From positions 62,327,411 to 62,391,410 of the forward strand of contig CM017557.1 in the NCBI GenBank assembly GCA_007844125.1: a stretch of 64,000 bases of DNA. The letters run 5' to 3'. Below, in pieces: positions 49,722-61,200 of the stretch. Under the pieces are notes generated by a model that did no database searches, was not told the origin of the DNA, and saw only the letters and a program-made list of their open reading frames with translations. How positions within the stretch are numbered: the first letter of the stretch is position 1; each line of letters starts with the position of its first letter. Both the position numbers and the translations under genes were made by a program. The stretch is from Sinonovacula constricta (Eukaryota; Mollusca; Bivalvia; Cardiida; Solecurtidae).

Positions 49722-50155
49722 AGCCATTTTTGAAGGCAGAAGCTAAAACAGGCCAAACTCTGGAAATATGTGCTGTATTAAACTCACGACAGTGTTTTTA
49801 TTTTTCAGCCTATTTAACTAAATTTTATATCAAGTTTGAAAGCTTTTATGAAGTATTTTAAATATCAAAACTATATTTTGATAGTTTAAAGTGTAAAAAA
49901 ATACAAACAAAAAGATACACTGCACATTTTGTTTAAGGATGAGCCAATAATTTTATTGATTTCTGTGTATTAACTGTTTTTGCATTTTATTGCAATATTG
50001 CATTCTAAAATATGAATTTCAAGAGCTTTCCAATGGTGTATAATTTAGTTCTTTAATTTTTGGACCACAAATGAAGAAGTTACAAGAAAATAAAATTTAC
50101 GCTTTTATACAATTCATCTGAAAATCCCTTGAAGTTGCCATCAAAAATGGCAGCC
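49722..50155. mobile_element. MITE-like insertion with inverted GCCATTTTTGAWGGCA ends
   Basis: The left end GCCATTTTTGAAGGCA (49724-49739) and right end TGCCATCAAAAATGGC (50137-50152) are inverse complements with one mismatch. About 500 bp around it has no match in the corresponding places of units A (7785) and B (32550). No ORF. Target duplication not resolved; superfamily unknown. Confidence 0.55.
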
Positions 50156-50239
50156 AAGATAAGGGATCTTCAGTGATGTGGAAACTATCCATACGCCCAA
50201 GGGGTATGTATGTAACAAAAATGATAATATAAGCAACTA

Positions 50240-50895
50240 CATAAATTACATGCACGGGACCACCACACGGCACATGTTACATTGTTATTTGATTTACCTA
50301 TTTCTTTTAACTCTGTTATTTTTCCTTTTTAAAATCTCAAATAATGATCTCGAATCAAGACAAAATCTTAAAATTGTGTAAACTTTTTAAAATGTTCATT
50401 AAGATCTCAATTACGTCACAGTATATTTTCTATTACAAATATCCGCTAAGTAACTTCATCACGTCTTATTAACATATAATAACTGTTAAAAGCCCTGTAT
50501 TTATGTTAAATAAATCATACATCCAAATATAAAATAAAATATGTATACAAAGTTACTAGAATCCTATATCGTTACCAGTTGTTATTATTTACATTTTATA
50601 GATAAAACAATCTAATGAGACCATTTTACTTGTGGGAAGTGATAGTATTCATCTGCTTTTGATTAAAGGCAGATTTGATGTTACTCTGATATTGGTCATG
50701 TCTATAGCAGTGCGGTTTCCATAAGCTGAGATAGTGAGGAAAATGAAAATAAAAGATAACAAATTTAAAAGCAAATCATCCAAGCCACACTTGATCAGAT
50801 TTCTAAAATAAATTCATTGCATATAATGATTTGATTTGAATATTTGCAGGTTATGAAGACAATGGGAAAGTACGTTAATGGATTTTATAGCTCTA
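50240..50895 (+). repeat. Segmental-duplication block, unit C
   Basis: Aligns with 7870-8520 and 32620-32960. The A-C similarity is especially clear at 50630-50720 and 50840-50890 (GAAGACAATGGGAAAGTACG / GAAGACAATGGCAAAGTACG). Confidence 0.78.
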
Positions 50896-51056
50896 ATCAT
50901 ATATTTCTTAATTTAAAACCAAACTTGTGATAAAAGCATTCGATGGTTAAATAGCTTACTGTTGCTTCTATTTTTTCTTTAAATGCAAAATTATTGTAAT
51001 ATTGAAAGAAAAAATTGTCTTTAAAGTTCAGATTACATGTCACTCTGTAACGAAGG

Positions 51057-51735
51057 CTTTGTCTTGTATATTCTTTTTCATGATCACAACAATGTTACTT
51101 GTGCAATGTGGCGGTCATAAAAAATCTCCCCGTGCATGTAATCTATGTTATCATTTAATTCATCCTACAAGTATTGTTACGTGTATTTCCTTTGATGGAT
51201 ATTGGACTTTAGTTTCTTAATTCCATCTCCACATGAACAGGATGCTACAACCATTTACTCTTCTCTTGTATTTTTTTCTTGATTTAAAAAGTTAGTTTCA
51301 TTTACTATTAACGTTTTTTATTGTAGGTCTTCTAATCGAAATAACACCAATCTCTCTTCTAAACAATGTGGACATTATTTTTCAATGACGTCACTACTTT
51401 CGTCATACATTGTCAAACCAAACGTCAGCGCTTGGATATTTATTCAAATGGATCGGTTTTCTTTTCATTGATTGCATTCGAGAAACCCATCAGGAAGTGC
51501 GAAGTTAGAGCTCTGTAAAACCGGTTTCAGCACCCCAGTCGGTCTATATTGCCGACTGATCGTTTCAAGGCGGTAAACGTCAGGTTTTGTTTTTCCCTTA
51601 TTGTTAAATGACTCATCTCAGATTTGTTCTCACCTTTACATTTGGCGGGCATGTGAATACCTTGGTCCTGTGTCTTTTCAATGTTTTGTATATGTTGCAA
51701 TGCTCATAGGACTTTGTCTTGTATATTCTTTTTTA
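51057..51735 (-). mobile_element. Young ~650-bp interspersed repeat with terminal direct repeats
   Basis: Minus orientation, with CTTTGTCTTGTATATTCTTT at both ends (51057 and 51714). Contains TGACGTCA (51386-51393) and hairpin 51536-51558. The shared GTCTTGTATATTC variant at the two ends suggests that the termini are homogenised during transposition or arose as a tandem. Confidence 0.85.
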
Positions 51736-51960
51736 CTACTCCAAAGTGTATAAGATCACTCTTTGTTGTTACATCGCACTTTTGTTTAGCGACGTTCAGC
51801 TTATACATTGTATTAGTGGAGGAGGCTCTTAGGTATACTTTGTGAAGAGCAGAAAACCACATACCAGCTAGAATACCTCTCCGCGTGAAAAAGAAACACA
51901 AACCTTCCGCCATTTACACTTTGTCCAAAACAGAAAAAGGTATTTACCATCTTTTTGTTA
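51736..51960. other. Unassigned spacer
   Basis: No gene recognised. The minus-strand ORF 51704-51913 is not supported by paralogs. Confidence 0.3.
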
Positions 51961-52440
51961 TACAAAATTTCAAAGTTATACTTTCAATTATAGATGATAT
52001 CTTAATGCATTTTAATATGTGTGGACATGTTGAAAGGGTTCAGAGCGCAATCTGTGTTTTATCGGAACCCTTAACAAATGTCATAACGAAGTAGCAGGAA
52101 AAACTAAATCAGATAATATTTTCGAGTCAAGAAGTACCCATTCACTGAGTATAACCATGTCCTCGCATATTATTCAGAAATAGTTTAAGAAATCTGAATT
52201 TAACTAATCACATACAGCCCAGGTTTTTCGGTATCACACAACATGCTTGCTTAGTTTTGGACTGGTCATATATAAACTTAATAGCATATGTACAAGGTGT
52301 AATCTGACCTTACATTTCGAGATTATAAAGTGTCTATACACAAAGTTGTGTCGCCAAACAAAGAAGTGAATATGCAGTAGCTTTAATGTTGAATGATTTT
52401 GACTTCCATTACACCAGCAGTTCCCTTACACGAAGTATGC
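51961..52440 (+). repeat. Segmental-duplication block, unit C
   Basis: Paralog of 33760-34220: CTGTGTTTTATCGGAACCCTTA / CTGTGTTTCACTGGAACCCTTA, AGTAGCAGGAAAA / AGTAGCAGAAAAG, CAGCCCAGGTTTTTCGGTA. Similarity stops at about 52440. Confidence 0.78.
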
Positions 52441-53117
52441 TAGCTGCCTTCGTATATATAACGTAGTTGTACTCACAAAATAAAGGAAACAAACAAATTC
52501 CTTAGGACAGTAAAAGCAGTGATGAAATAAAGGAAAGTAAAAATGTATTCCCTTTTATTCTTAGGCAGAATATTAAGTACCAAATAAAACGTATATGTTA
52601 AGCTTTATGTTTTTTTTTTCTTCGTCTCAAGAATATATAAAAAAAATGTTTTAAGAAATTAAAATGTATCAGTGAAAACGAACATTTTGTATTTTATATT
52701 TTACATATACTTAGCGATTCTTGCGTTTAAGAGCAAATACATATTACTCAAAGGTCACTCACATTAATTTTGCAATTATTACTCAAAGTTGTTGCTAGAT
52801 TGGATATCAATACATTCATAGGAATGAATTCTGGGGCCTCAGGAAGTGGAATTAAGTTGAGAGTTTGTTTTCTTTTTGTTGTTTTTTTAAACAAATACAG
52901 AGACCCGTTATGATCATTATAGCAACATCCAGCTACAAAGTCTCTCATAATATCCATTACTACTTTGAACACATGTCATTTCATTTTATCTTGTTCAATG
53001 ATTATTCTTATTATATCAAATATAAGTACACAGAATAATGTTTTTACTGGTGAAAAGTGGAAAAATATATGACGGCATTTAACAAGAAGTGACGTCATTT
53101 GACGTTATTCATTTCTC
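52441..53117. other. Spacer upstream of the transposase relic
   Basis: No gene recognised. It contains TGACGTCA (53090-53097) just before the transposase reading frame. The left terminal inverted repeat of that transposon was not found here. Confidence 0.4.
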
Positions 53118-54013
53118 ATGATGGCTTCGCTTAAGAATTTTGAAACTGAGGTTGTTAAATTATATTATTCAACGCAATTGCCAACTACAGTCATCAGAGA
53201 ATTAGGAAAATGGCATACAAAAATGGAAGGGATATCTAGAGTGTATATTAAAAGAATAGCTGACATGTTTGAAGCTACCGGTTCTGTAACAGATGGGCGT
53301 TCCTCAAATCTCGGGCGTCCAAAGTCAAGGCGCTCGTCTGAAAATATCGCAAGTATTCAGAAAGTGATTGAAGAAACACCTCAAAATTGATGAGAAAGAG
53401 TTAAGGTGATGTGACTAATACAATGTGTACCCATAGAATTTTGCGACACTTGAATGAGAATGATATTTACCGCCGACTTTCATTTGCACACAGGGTAAAG
53501 AACAATTCTGACATTGTTGACATTCTATTTTACATTGATGAATCACATTTTATTTGAATGCTGCTTTGAATAGGAAACACTATCGCCATCGGGGCACCGA
53601 GAATCCAGACTATCACATAAACAAGCCTCTACATAATGATAACGTTACGGTTTGGGCAGCTCTAAGCAAGCATGGCGTGATTGGTCCTTACTCCCTGAAG
53701 ACGAAGACGGGAACGCTAAGACGATACCTGAAGGTCCTCAAGCAGAAATTTATACCAGCTTTATGCAGGAAGGGATCTGATATCAACCATCAATGGTTTC
53801 AACAAGATGAAGCAACGCCACACACATCTATGATCGTTCTGGAATGGCTTGCAGAGACATTTGGAGAAAAAGTGGTGTCAATGAGCAGCAATATGATTGG
53901 CTCTCACACTCAAAGGACTTGAGTCCTCTAGACCGCGGGGATATCTAAAAGACAATGTTTACAAACTTTAATGCTTAAAATAGTACCGGATATTATGGGA
54001 CACACTGTATTTT
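53118..54013 (+). pseudogene. Decayed mariner-type (IS630/Tc1/mariner) transposase
   Basis: ORF 53118-53390 encodes the N-terminal helix-turn-helix region (VVKLYYST, PTTVIRE, KWHTKM, YIKRIADMFEATGSV, GRPKSRRSSENI). After a stop and frame changes, a middle segment gives THRILRHLNENDIYRR and YIDESHF, with the first catalytic Asp codon at 53537-53539. ORF 53554-53922 holds HYRHRGTENPD, NVTVWAALSKHGVIGPY and WFQQDEATPHT, with the second Asp at 53806-53808. Another shift gives DWLSHSKDLSPLD (third Asp probably 53931-53933) and a short GYLKDNVYK remnant. The right terminus reads TATTATGGGACACACTGTA at 53995-54013. The left terminus is not seen. Several stops and deletions make it inactive. Allowing one lost base, about 41 residues separate the last two Asp, as in DD41D mariners (inference). 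Confidence 0.88.
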
Positions 54014-54186
54014 GGTGGAGGAAGATCCCAGACACATGTCCAGGTAGAACCACTGGCGCACCGCAAGTAAGCTGGAAAAATTGCCCGCATTAAGTCCTTT
54101 GCTCTGAACGGGACTCGAACCCACGCGGCGAGAGGCTAAGCAGTCAGAGGAGTTACAAGTCGCCGACTCTACCAATACGCCATGGG
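54014..54186 (-). repeat. tRNA-derived SINE (family 2), well preserved
   Basis: On the minus strand: head GCGTATTGGTAGAGTCGGCG (about 54162-54181), B-box-like GGGTTCGAGTCCCGT (about 54110-54124), body with CTTAATGCGGGC and CGGTGCGCCAGTGG, and the end GGGATCTTCCTCCACCAAAA abutting the transposon terminus. Confidence 0.88.
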
Positions 54187-54470
54187 CACCTCCTCAGATG
54201 AGAGAAACTCGGACCTGGATTGGAAAGTACGCGCTCAGTGGTATAATCTATCCAAACTTGAACGTAAGGACTATCCGCGAAATAAGATAACTCAAACAGA
54301 CATTGACAAGAAATTTACAGTAAATATTATTCCAATAGAAAATTTGCTTAATAAAACAATCTCTTTGAACATTTTAAGAAGGATACAGCAACAATTTTAA
54401 GTTGTTATTTAAGGTAGAACTATCGTTATATTCTGCAATACTTACTGTACGCAAACTTCGAACGTAGTAT
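54187..54470. other. Unassigned spacer
   Basis: The plus-strand ORF 54182-54400 starts inside the SINE and has no recognisable domain. Confidence 0.35.
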
Positions 54471-54586
54471 ATTGATCCCTGATGTGCATAAATTTCGGTA
54501 ATCGGGACTTATGGTAAATAATATTGCCGCGAATCATAAGTTACGTCTGATGCTATATTTACTGTTTGCTCCTTTCTTCTTGACAT
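54471..54586 (+). repeat. Segmental block, left flank of the LTR
   Basis: TGCATAAATTTCGGTAATCG, AATAATATTGCCGCGAATCAT and TTCTTGACAT match 36365-36450. Confidence 0.75.
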
Positions 54587-55315
54587 TGTTATGTACAGTA
54601 GTACACCAGCGTTTAAGGTTACGCTTATCAGGATAAGGGTTGTTTACCGTTGTGGTTTTGATGACGTAGCATTCGTGTAACTGCTAAAAGAAAAGGTTCA
54701 TGCTAGAAAGTTCGATTGTTTATTTTTAATTGGGCTTCGAGAATGTTCTGGGTTCGTAAATGGTCTGGAAATTCTATGGGTATATATAAGGGCGTGTTTG
54801 CCGATTTAAAGTAAGTTTGAATAAAAGTTTGGAAAGATTGGATAAAAAGTTTGCCTTCGAGTTTGGAAATACTTGCAGCTTCTATATTAGATCTTTCTGT
54901 GTTCGAATTTACGTGGACTTAACTATATTCTACAATGATATAAATATTAAAGTGGTGGATAAGGAATTATATTATTAACATTCGTGTATTGTTCTACCTT
55001 TGGATTATTTCAATTGTGCTTATCTACGAGGATATTCTACCAAAAACTCTTCAGGATTATTTTGACGTTGGATTATTATTTGGACTATTAAAGGGACACC
55101 CCCTAAAGGGACAAACTGTTAGCTATACTTTATTTTGCTTTCTGCAATTTTGTCTGATTTATTTAGTATTGTTTTATTACGCCATATATTTAGTTGTTTA
55201 TTGAAACAATATTGTACTAGTTTGTTGCTGGCTTGTTCTTTCTGTTACACCATATCGTCGTTTAATAAACGTGCCATTTTATAAATAAACTTATATAGCA
55301 ACACCTGTCATAACA
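54587..55315. mobile_element. Solo LTR (729 bp) of an LTR retrotransposon
   Basis: It begins TGTTATGTACAG and ends CTGTCATAACA, an imperfect inverted terminus with TG...CA ends, and is flanked by ACAT on both sides (54583-54586, 55316-55319). It contains a TATA-like GGTATATATAAGG (about 54779-54791) and AATAAA-type signals near 55264-55287. The paralogous site at 36445-36465 is uninterrupted (TTCTTGAC...GCAACTATGG). No gag/pol and no second LTR occur, so it is a solo LTR produced by recombination. The 4-bp duplication is compatible with Ty3/Gypsy-type integration, but class is inferred. The ORF at 54989-55204 lies in the LTR and is probably meaningless. Orientation follows the TATA/AATAAA order (plus). 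Confidence 0.88.
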
Positions 55316-55515
55316 ACATCGTAATGCAGCTATGGAGACTTGACAGCAGGACGATTTTATGTCATTTTTGACGTCATTGTACATATGTATAGCAGTGCGG
55401 CCTTTAGGATTTTCTATTTCTTTTTCTTAAAACGCCTTCTTCAAGAGTGCAGTCTATTTTTTTAAATCTTCGCTTTCTTTGATTGGTCCCATAGAGTTTA
55501 TGTCTCTAAACGCAG
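55316..55515 (+). repeat. Segmental block, right flank of the LTR
   Basis: ATCGTAATGCAGCTATGGAGAC continues the similarity to 36455-36590 (GTCTTAAAGCAACTATGGAAAC), including GAGTTTATGTCTCT / CGTTTATGTCTCT. Confidence 0.78.
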
Positions 55516-55524
55516 ATGTAGTGT

Positions 55525-55600
55525 GGTGACAGAGCGCTTAATCGGTAATTGGGAAACCCGCGGTTCGATTTCCTGCTACAATGCTTAAATTCCCATGTTG
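55525..55600 (+). repeat. tRNA-like SINE head fragment
   Basis: GTGGTGACAGAGCGCTTAAT then AACCCGCGGTTCGATTTCCT resembles the A and B boxes of a tRNA. The ends do not pair as an acceptor stem. It is absent from the paralog near 36600. Confidence 0.5.
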
Positions 55601-56240
55601 TTGTTTTTTTCGATTTTGTTTGTTTTTCAGTTTTTCGTTACATCGAATTGACACATTTATTTGCGGCGTCCATACAAGTTTTTCTAACTTAGGTTATGAA
55701 ATAAAATGAGTGTTTAGGTGAGAATGGGTGAGTAAGATGGGACACACTGCATCACATGAAAACTATGACAAACATGTACAATATCATTTAAACACATTTT
55801 TCGTTTTTATTTGGCATTTATAATGGATATAAAGCCATCGATTATGATCTCAAAATGTCGCTATTTAGAGCTTTTTCTTAAGGGTCCGCTATGTTTAGAG
55901 TCGTGTATGCTGCTGAAGGTTGCAATTAAGTTTTTTCTCGTTGGCTTATGAGCACTTTATTTACACCTTGTATTTCTGATTGCTTAAATCGGCCGGTATT
56001 TAACTGCCCATTATTTGTAGCCTTAGTAACATGTATATCTTATTGACCTTTGTTAACTCTTTGAAGTTTACAAAACTTTAAGAGTCATTTGCGAAACGCG
56101 GTCTTTCAATAGCTGTCTTTTTAATTGCGGATTTTATGTCTTTCATTTGAACAAACTTTGAAATGAACTAATTAAAAATAATTCAAAGTTGAAATAACAG
56201 TAATAAACTTATTAAACCAGATGTTAAATATTATAAAAAA
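55601..56240. other. Short paralogous piece, then unassigned spacer
   Basis: 55600-55680 matches 36680-36765. The rest has no recognised feature. Confidence 0.4.
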
Positions 56241-56435
56241 AATGTTTTGATATATATATTGCCGAGTCTAATTAAAGTTAAAAGCACGTGTGTGTATAGT
56301 GAATATAGTGGATACCATCCTGCGTATTCATATGGCAAAGTTTTTTTGTATAGGAAATTTTATCGTAAATTAGCAACCTCATTGACTTTTTTTCGTTTCC
56401 TTTCTAACTTTGACTTGCGGCTAACTTGAGGTATT
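56241..56435 (+). repeat. Copy 6 of the seven-copy block
   Basis: TAAAAGCACGTGTGTGTATA and TTTCCTTTCTAACTTTGACTTGCGGCTAAC match 8683-8790 and 33335-33450. Confidence 0.65.
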
Positions 56436-57029
56436 TTAAGACATAAAACAGCACATCAAACAAGATAGAAGGATCATGATAAGAGTTTCATTTAGAGAAA
56501 AAGAATGTGATGGCTTCCCATTATGATTGTTGATATAAACATATTACACAAAACCATTACATGTTGCTGTACAAAAGGCATTTCTTTCGCTGTTATACAT
56601 AATGTGATCTGTAAATAGTAAAAACGCACGTGGCTTAGAAATTGTTGTTTTGAAATAAAGTAACTTTAAAATATAGCCAAAAATTGAATAATCGAAAACA
56701 CTTGACTCGCTAGGTTCTGGTAACTCATACTTGGTATTTTTCTAGCTTTAAAATTTGTTCAAAGTACATAAATGCATGCCCCGGCATGCGTAAGTTTTGC
56801 AAGCAACATTTGACTAGCCTGAAGTATATTTACAAACCATTATCAAATATGCGCGAAACATTTTCCCAATTAACAAAAACAAGAATCGGTATGTTTGCTA
56901 CAAGACATGAAACAGGAATACAATTCAAAATAATCAGTTAAAATTGTTATAGTGACAAGAACAGAAAACATCTATTCCAAAGGTCTACGCATTTATACAA
57001 TGCAGGTACTCTTACATGTACTAGCTATA
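56436..57029. other. Unassigned spacer
   Basis: No feature recognised. Confidence 0.35.
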
Positions 57030-57430
57030 TAAATAGCTAAATAGTTGCGTAGCAACCCTTATTTCATAGTACTTTTCATTCTGCATAGCCGATAACATGT
57101 CATAAAATTGGCATAATAAATATTTTAATAAATATTTTAAATACGTCGACAGGTAAGAGACACATCATAAAAAGCATAGTTATATGCATATACTACAACA
57201 ATCGAAGTGATTGTGTATACCTGTGTTGGCAAATTCATACAAAATTATTTGTCGTCAGGTTATTTTCAATTTGTTGTAATATTTTGTGGCTGGTACTGTT
57301 TTATCTATATAAAATTTTGTTCATTGTGACTTAAATAAACGATTGACCATATAAACACATGTTATTTCTACTTAGAACTTATTATGAATATCATAAAAGT
57401 ATTAATTATCTTGGTATTAAATGAAAGCTT
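57030..57430 (+). repeat. Segmental-duplication block, paralog of 12280-12740
   Basis: See 12280-12948. Similarity continues at 58165-58310 after an interruption of about 750 bp. Confidence 0.75.
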
Positions 57431-57647
57431 GGAAGGAAACTGCGATGCTTATTCGTATTAAAATGAAAATTTGTTGTTTCCGAAATTGTCACCTAGTGTA
57501 CCAATTGTGTAAGTATTGTAAGTATGCTACCCCTTAAACTGCTTGGAAGCTGGCAATATTTTTGTCCATTTCGTGGTTTCCTCCTATCACCATTTTATAT
57601 TGGGATTTATTCACTTATTTTACTTTCTCAATATATTACACACCAAT
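57431..57647. other. Unassigned spacer inside a split block
   Basis: No feature recognised. Confidence 0.3.
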
Positions 57648-57916
57648 CAAAATCGTCGGCTTGCGGATCGGGAGGTCGCGGGTTCAAAACCCGGCCGGGT
57701 CAAACCAAAGACTTAAAAGTTGGTAGTAGTGGGTTCCCTCCAAACGCTCAGAGCTAAGGGGACAGCATTACGCCTGACTCGTCTGTGTCATTATAATGGA
57801 CCGGTCGGGTTCAGTCCCTGGGCACCACATAGGTGCCCCTGTGCTATAATGATAAAAAAGTCGCTGCGAAGTATCGACAAAAATGCCGGCAAATCCCAAT
57901 CCCATCCAAATTAAAG
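57648..57916 (+). repeat. tRNA-derived SINE (third type)
   Basis: A partial head with anticodon-arm-like CGGCTTGCGGATCGGGAGGT and perfect T-arm GGGTTCAAAACCC (57680-57692) is followed by a body unlike families 1 and 2 (GTAGTGGGTTCCCTCCAAAC, CTGGGCACCACATAGGTGCC, GTGCTATAATGATAAAAAAG). The GGCACCACATAGGTGCC stretch can form a hairpin. The 5' end of the head is truncated or decayed. Confidence 0.75.
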
Positions 57917-58164
57917 TATTATTTCTGATGGGAGTCTGCTTGAGTCGTGCATTTTTTTTAAAAAAAAAGAAAGAAATAAAGAATCACTGACTATGTGTAA
58001 GGGGTTTCAAATTAAAAGATGAGCAATGTTGATCTTGAATGTCTCAATGTGTATGTTCCTATAGCTATATAAAACATGGTTTCTGGAAGTCACAGTGGCA
58101 GTTAATAAATCTTATACACGAAGGTTATGCCTAATTCGTTAATCTTTATGTTGGTCTAGAGACG
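57917..58164. other. Unassigned spacer
   Basis: Poly-T then poly-A run near 57950-57970. No gene. Confidence 0.3.
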
Positions 58165-58310
58165 ATCTCATTATAAACAGAAAGATGCAGAATACAATCG
58201 AATGTCATATCCGGCTTACATGTACTGTCACAAAAAAAATCTATAATGGCATTTCGTCTGGCATGTAACTCATGCAATGTATATGTTCTCAATATTCAAC
58301 ACGCAGGAGT
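58165..58310 (+). repeat. Segmental-duplication block, paralog of 12790-12930
   Basis: AATGGCATTTCGTCTGGCAT, GTAACTCATGCAATGTATAT and CAACACGCAGG match 12848-12910. Confidence 0.65.
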
Positions 58311-58694
58311 TTTAATTACACGTACACTAACACACGTACGTATATAGGTACACACATGATATGCACACACACATACCCAAACACACTCTTGTGCTTGCTT
58401 CATTAACTATACAAGTTTCGTAGAAAAGAATATTTCCATTATACAAACAATTCCAATTCATTTATGCATCATGCGGCGTGTTTGATTACATTATTTATTT
58501 ATTATACATTATTATATATTTAGTTTAAATATGCTGATTGTATAACAATGTACTTAAAGCACCTTAGGCAGTCGACAAAACAGTATTTTTATTATGCTTT
58601 TATTACCCAAATACTACCATAAAAATTGGGACTAAAAAGCACCACGTCAATTAAAGGCTAAAAGGAAATACATACTGCGTGGTTTTATTATCGA
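58311..58694. other. Unassigned spacer
   Basis: Short CA-rich runs at 58355-58385. No gene. Confidence 0.3.
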
Positions 58695-58895
58695 AATAGA
58701 TTTTGAAGTGCACGCAGTCCTTTGTAAAGCAGTACCACATGAAGAGTTTGCGTGCAACAACGGTATATTCTGTCATAATTTCACAGAACATTATTAAACA
58801 GAAGCGAAGTTGTTTCCTGCGTTAAGAAAATTAAAATCTGTAATGACCAGACATAAATCAGAGATAAATACAATTTGTAAGGCTCAGTTTATATC
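58695..58895 (+). repeat. Segmental-duplication block, paralog of 13890-14050
   Basis: GTGCACGCAGTCC, GTACCACATGAAGAGTTTGC, GTCATAATTTCACAGAACATT and AATCTGTAATGACCAGACAT match the 13.9-kb copy. Confidence 0.7.
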
Positions 58896-61044
58896 ATTCT
58901 AAAGAGAATACCGTTTTAAAATAACTTCTATTGCCTTATGCAGATGCTTCATGCAGCTTTTGGAAATAATAAATTAATAATTGCTGTCTAGTAACCTTTT
59001 TTACAAAGTACATTTTATTCTGCAGAATTTGGAACATAAAAGTTGTATAATAAACGTGGAATGTGCGTCTAGCATGCGATATAAAAGATAGATATAAAAT
59101 AGATATAAAAGCGGCATTTTAAAGCGCATTTTTGCGTAAATTCAATGTAGCAAACGCAATTAAGATTGGATAACAGTTATGCATTATTGCAACTTCAGTT
59201 GTAATAATTACAACATATTGTAAAGCTGTTCTGATCATTTTCATAACAAAAATATATTTCACGTAAAATTGAATAGGATTTGTAAGTGAACTTGATCAAT
59301 TTAAGATTATTTAAGTCACACTCGCTCGCGTCTGGATATAGAGATAGACCCTTACTAAACTTGTTGGTCAATGTTTTGAGCCTCTTTTTTTGATGTTACG
59401 TAAAGCAAAACAGTTCGTCTGTTGTTGTGTTGCAGAAGAACCCTTATCTGAGATTCTTTCAAAATCGTATAGAAAGATCAAGGATGTGCGACATCAAAAC
59501 GCCGCAGATAGCATGCGCTTTAAGGAAGATTTTCCCTAATGGCAAAAATTTCATACTTAATAAAACTTGCAATATTAGTGATATTTTTGCAATATCTATT
59601 CAAAATATACATTTAAACAACTTTTTACCATAAACTCTGTGCATTTTAACTATTTTTATTCCCACACTTGCCTGTTTGTGTTTCGTAAAAAATACATTTG
59701 TACAAGGTGTCAAAAAAGTATATTTTTAATGTTTTTTTGGAGAAATTTCTGTGCAAATAAGCGTTAATTCACCGCAGAAATAGCTCTTAGTATAAGAAAA
59801 CAATCACATCGTGAGTGATTTAAAAAATAACTATCAATTTGGTGAAAAAATGAATTTAAATGTACGGAAATTCTTTCAAAATCTCCCAAACCCAGAATTG
59901 CCGAACTCACATCACTTTATTTTTTTAAAAATTTAAAATAGGTCCATCACTAAATATCATCTATAATCATGACTGAGTCAGATAAACAATTTGCAATATT
60001 TTTACTGAAGTTAACTTCAGAAAATTAAGATTTGAAAATGACTACCCCCTTTATTAAGATATGACAGCTGCGAGCAAACAGAACTTATGTCATTTTTCTA
60101 AACATTATTACATCTGGAAGATGCTAACCTTAATAGATTATTATATTATAACATGTCTACATGACCGATACGTTTTCAGATTGGACAGCAATTCATTAAA
60201 TTCTACTTGTCTACGACCTTTTTCTAACTATGTCTGTTTACAACTAGTGGGGGGGGTATGTGCAGACTGCTTCGGCAATACAGGCATCTCCGTTGCACAA
60301 ATACACGTTGGCATAGATGTGTTCTATCTATAACGTTCTGTTAGGTTATTTCCGTTTTGCGTTTACGAGCCTTACATCTCCATCGAAGGTCACGTTCTAT
60401 CGGCATTTGTTTTTGTTGTTTCGGTTTTCAAGCTCGGAATTCCCCCAAAGCGTTACGTGACTGTAACTTTTTTTTTATTTATTTATTATAAACGCGATTA
60501 TTGTCAAAATATATGTCTTCTTTAACATATTTCGAACCATTTTGACATTTAAAATAAACATTAAGATTTTATTCCGTATTATTTGGTAAAATTACTTGTT
60601 TTACCAGGCAAATACCGCCGCATCCCGAACTAAGGCGAAATTGGCCGACATCGACCGAAGCTGATTATGACGATGCTTGCTGAAACAAGATTTACATGCT
60701 GGGAACTAGACACAAATTTACACGATCGGTTCATTACATAAATTTGTGAAACTACCGAACCATAACTCTGATTTGGAATGGGAACTAAACGACCTCTACC
60801 TTGCTTCCTCCTTGTTATGTGCTACAATCTTGTTATTGCTAGCTGCGTTGTTAAGCTCGGCATTCTCAGTTATTTATGTAAAACAAGATCTGGCCAAACA
60901 GCTGCCAATTCCTTTAAATGCCATCTATTTTTTAAAAAAAATAGCACTACAGTTTGAGCGACTTCATACACCGTTTCATTCTCTGAAAAAAGGGTTTAAC
61001 TAAACAGCTGCGATTTCGATTAAAGGTTATGCATAGAGTCAAGC
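58896..61044. other. Unassigned spacer with short ORFs
   Basis: 58985-59045 resembles the start of 12280/57035 (GTCTAGTAACC, TTTATTCTGCA), an additional partial copy. The ORF at 60746-61003 encodes a hydrophobic segment (SSLLCATILLLLAALLSSAF) but has no recognisable family or splice support. Nothing else called. Confidence 0.4.
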
Positions 61045-61125
61045 GGTTTTATAGCGATACTCTCGAGCTGATGGTCCAAAGTTCGACCCAAGCAGAGATC
61101 AACTGTCTTTTGTCAAGACATTAAA
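61045..61125 (+). repeat. Possible degraded tRNA-like SINE head
   Basis: GATACTCTCGAGCTGATGGT and the B-box-like AAGTTCGACCC (61078-61088) suggest a decayed Pol III promoter. The body is not identifiable. Confidence 0.35.
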
Positions 61126-61200
61126 TGCCCCGGTTACTACTTGAATATTACATGTAGCTTTTCTCAGAAGCTTGATAGAAATTAATCAGTATTATCTTAA

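Noticed and set aside
54989..55204. 71-residue ORF as a gene
   Set aside because: Lies wholly within the solo LTR. LTRs rarely code and no domain is seen.
60746..61003. ORF with a hydrophobic, membrane-like segment
   Set aside because: No recognisable family, no splice or promoter context and no paralogous copy. Could be chance.
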